Source: DATCLA01 sp036564195 (GTDB taxonomy: Bacteria; Bacillota; UBA4882; UBA8346). From it: 7,374 nt of DNA. This document shows, piece after piece, positions 6,432-7,374 of this stretch (position 1 is the first letter of the stretch; each line of letters starts with the position of its first letter). The notes beneath the pieces are model-generated. The model had not been told where the DNA came from. It made no database searches and was given only the letters and a program-made list of their open reading frames with translations. The stretch lies in NCBI GenBank assembly GCA_036564195.1, contig DATCLA010000195.1, forward strand, positions 1 to 7,374, written 5' to 3'. A program made the position numbers and the translations under genes.

Positions 6432-7374
6432 ATGATTAAGCAAGCTTATCTGGTATTACTTTTAAGTGCAGTATTAGTGCTGGCTGGCTGTGCGGGCGAT
6501 GACAGTGACGACGCCAGTAAAAAATTATACCTGGCGGGCTGGCTATATCTTCAGGAGGGGATTAAGACTTTCTCCGATAATGTGGAGATTTTTAGCGAAA
6601 TTAACCCGGTCTGGTATAACATTTTGGCAGGGGGACGAATCAGCCACAACGCCAACCTTGCGTACAAAGCCGAGATCATGAATTTGGCTCGGGCTAATAA
6701 TGTTAAAGTCTTACCCACCATTCAAAATACTTATCCCGGCGGGGCAGAGGTAGTTCGGAAGGTTCTCTCCAGCCCGGTACTTTGTTCCCGGCATATTCAG
6801 GATCTGGTTAATCTGGTGATCAGTCCGGAAAATGATTTTGACGGAATTGACATCGACTATGAAGACCTATCCCAGCGTGATACCGGGATCTTTAGTGCTT
6901 TCGTGTGTAAATTAAGCACCGAGCTGTCAAAATACGGAAAACTATTGTCAGTATGTGTCTACTACAAATCCGATCACTCTTCCAAGTATGGCCAATACTG
7001 GCCGGAGTTAATTCAGTACGTCGATACTTTAAAAGTGATGGCCTATAACTGTCATTATTCCTCTTCTCGGCCCGGCCCGATCTGCCCGCTGCAATGGCTG
7101 CAGGGAACATTGGATTATGCCAAAGAGCTTCCCAACGCCAAAGACAAAATCATTATCGGGTTGCCCCTTTACGGGTTTGACTGGGTTAAAAACAGCGGTG
7201 CCCGGGCCCGGGCAGTTACTTATAAAGAGATCCAAAGACTGATGCGGCGTTACGCCATCAACACCAATAAAATCGGCTGGGATAATGGTGAGTCTTACTT
7301 CACTTACAGTGAAGGAGGGCGTAATCACATCGTCTATTTTCAGGACAGCATCGCCCTTTGGGAACGGCTCAACC
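6432..7374 (+). CDS. GH18-family glycosidase lipoprotein, YaaH/SleL-like (3' end outside window)
   Basis: The frame stays open for 314 codons from the ATG at 6432 to the window edge, so the gene is partial only at its 3' end. GGAGG (6421-6425) lies six bases before the start. The N-terminus is a lipoprotein signal: MIKQ, a hydrophobic core and lipobox LAGC with Cys20 as the lipid-modified residue, so the mature protein is anchored to the outer face of the membrane. The GH18 barrel begins at about residue 32 (LYLAGWLYL). The catalytic motif DxxDxDxE is DGIDIDYE (D137, D140, D142 and the proton donor E144). MAYNCHY (203-209) and GLPLYGFDW (243-251) follow, the latter typical of spore cortex-lytic YaaH/SleL-type proteins. 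Unlike those enzymes there is no LysM repeat before the barrel. The MxYD motif has Asn206 in place of the usual Asp, which may lower activity or alter specificity. Likely substrates are N-acetylglucosamine-containing peptidoglycan or chitin-like glycans. It lies 114 bases after the two secreted paralogs and may share their transcript. Confidence 0.9.
   Translation, partial: MIKQAYLVLLLSAVLVLAGCAGDDSDDASKKLYLAGWLYLQEGIKTFSDNVEIFSEINPVWYNILAGGRISHNANLAYKAEIMNLARANNVKVLPTIQNTYPGGAEVVRKVLSSPVLCSRHIQDLVNLVISPENDFDGIDIDYEDLSQRDTGIFSAFVCKLSTELSKYGKLLSVCVYYKSDHSSKYGQYWPELIQYVDTLKVMAYNCHYSSSRPGPICPLQWLQGTLDYAKELPNAKDKIIIGLPLYGFDWVKNSGARARAVTYKEIQRLMRRYAINTNKIGWDNGESYFTYSEGGRNHIVYFQDSIALWERLN

Noticed and set aside
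6490..6681. 63-codon + strand open frame overlapping the GH18 gene
   Set aside because: It is out of frame with the GH18 reading frame, which has a lipobox, catalytic motif and good ribosome site across the same bases.
6892..7328. Two - strand open frames (6892-7110 and 7029-7328) opposite the GH18 gene
   Set aside because: Both are antisense to the conserved GH18 barrel, overlap each other and show no family resemblance.
1..7374. CRISPR array, tRNA/rRNA, insertion sequence, toxin-antitoxin or phage-defence system
   Set aside because: I looked on both strands and found no regularly spaced repeats, no tRNA-like cloverleaf, no transposase fragment with terminal repeats and no defence-type domain. 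The HD protein alone is not enough to suggest one.

Overview
The window looks like chromosomal DNA of a Gram-positive (Bacillota-type) bacterium. The evidence is strong Shine-Dalgarno sites (AAGGAGGT, AAAAGGAG, GGAGG) 6 to 9 bases before the starts, a classical intrinsic terminator, moderate GC with AT-rich intergenic DNA, a tagaturonate reductase of the QFGEGNFLRAF type, and a glycoside hydrolase family 18 protein resembling the YaaH/SleL spore cortex enzymes. A deep clostridial or Limnochordia-like lineage seems plausible, but this is inference and no taxonomic marker gene is present.

Left part (1-3366): a hexuronate (pectin sugar) catabolic pair on the + strand. uxaC (uronate isomerase) is followed 254 bases later by uxaB (tagaturonate reductase), so together they take D-galacturonate via tagaturonate to altronate. 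Upstream of uxaC lies a 16-bp palindrome (31-46) that is a good operator candidate. The uxaC-uxaB gap is not empty: it carries a 9-bp perfect hairpin directly followed by a frameshifted remnant of the C-terminal end of a transaldolase / fructose-6-phosphate aldolase (FSA/TalC family). A rho-independent terminator closes uxaB.

Middle (3367-4404): a convergent - strand gene for a 220-residue HD-domain phosphohydrolase with its metal-binding residues intact. Its promoter lies in an AT-rich divergent intergenic region of about 290 bases shared with the next gene.

Right part (4405-7374): a + strand group of exported proteins. Two tandem secreted proteins of about 310-325 residues, separated by two bases, share an architecture resembling DUF6263-type proteins and are probably diverged paralogs. 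After 114 bases comes a GH18-family lipoprotein that is cut by the window end. It has an intact DxxDxDxE catalytic motif but Asn where the family normally has Asp in the MxYD motif. The group looks like a cell-envelope or spore-envelope module, but no direct evidence gives the function of the two paralogs.

I see no CRISPR array, RNA gene, complete mobile element or clearly novel defence-type system. The least ordinary items are the transaldolase scar, the operator-like palindrome and the paralog pair next to the GH18 lipoprotein.
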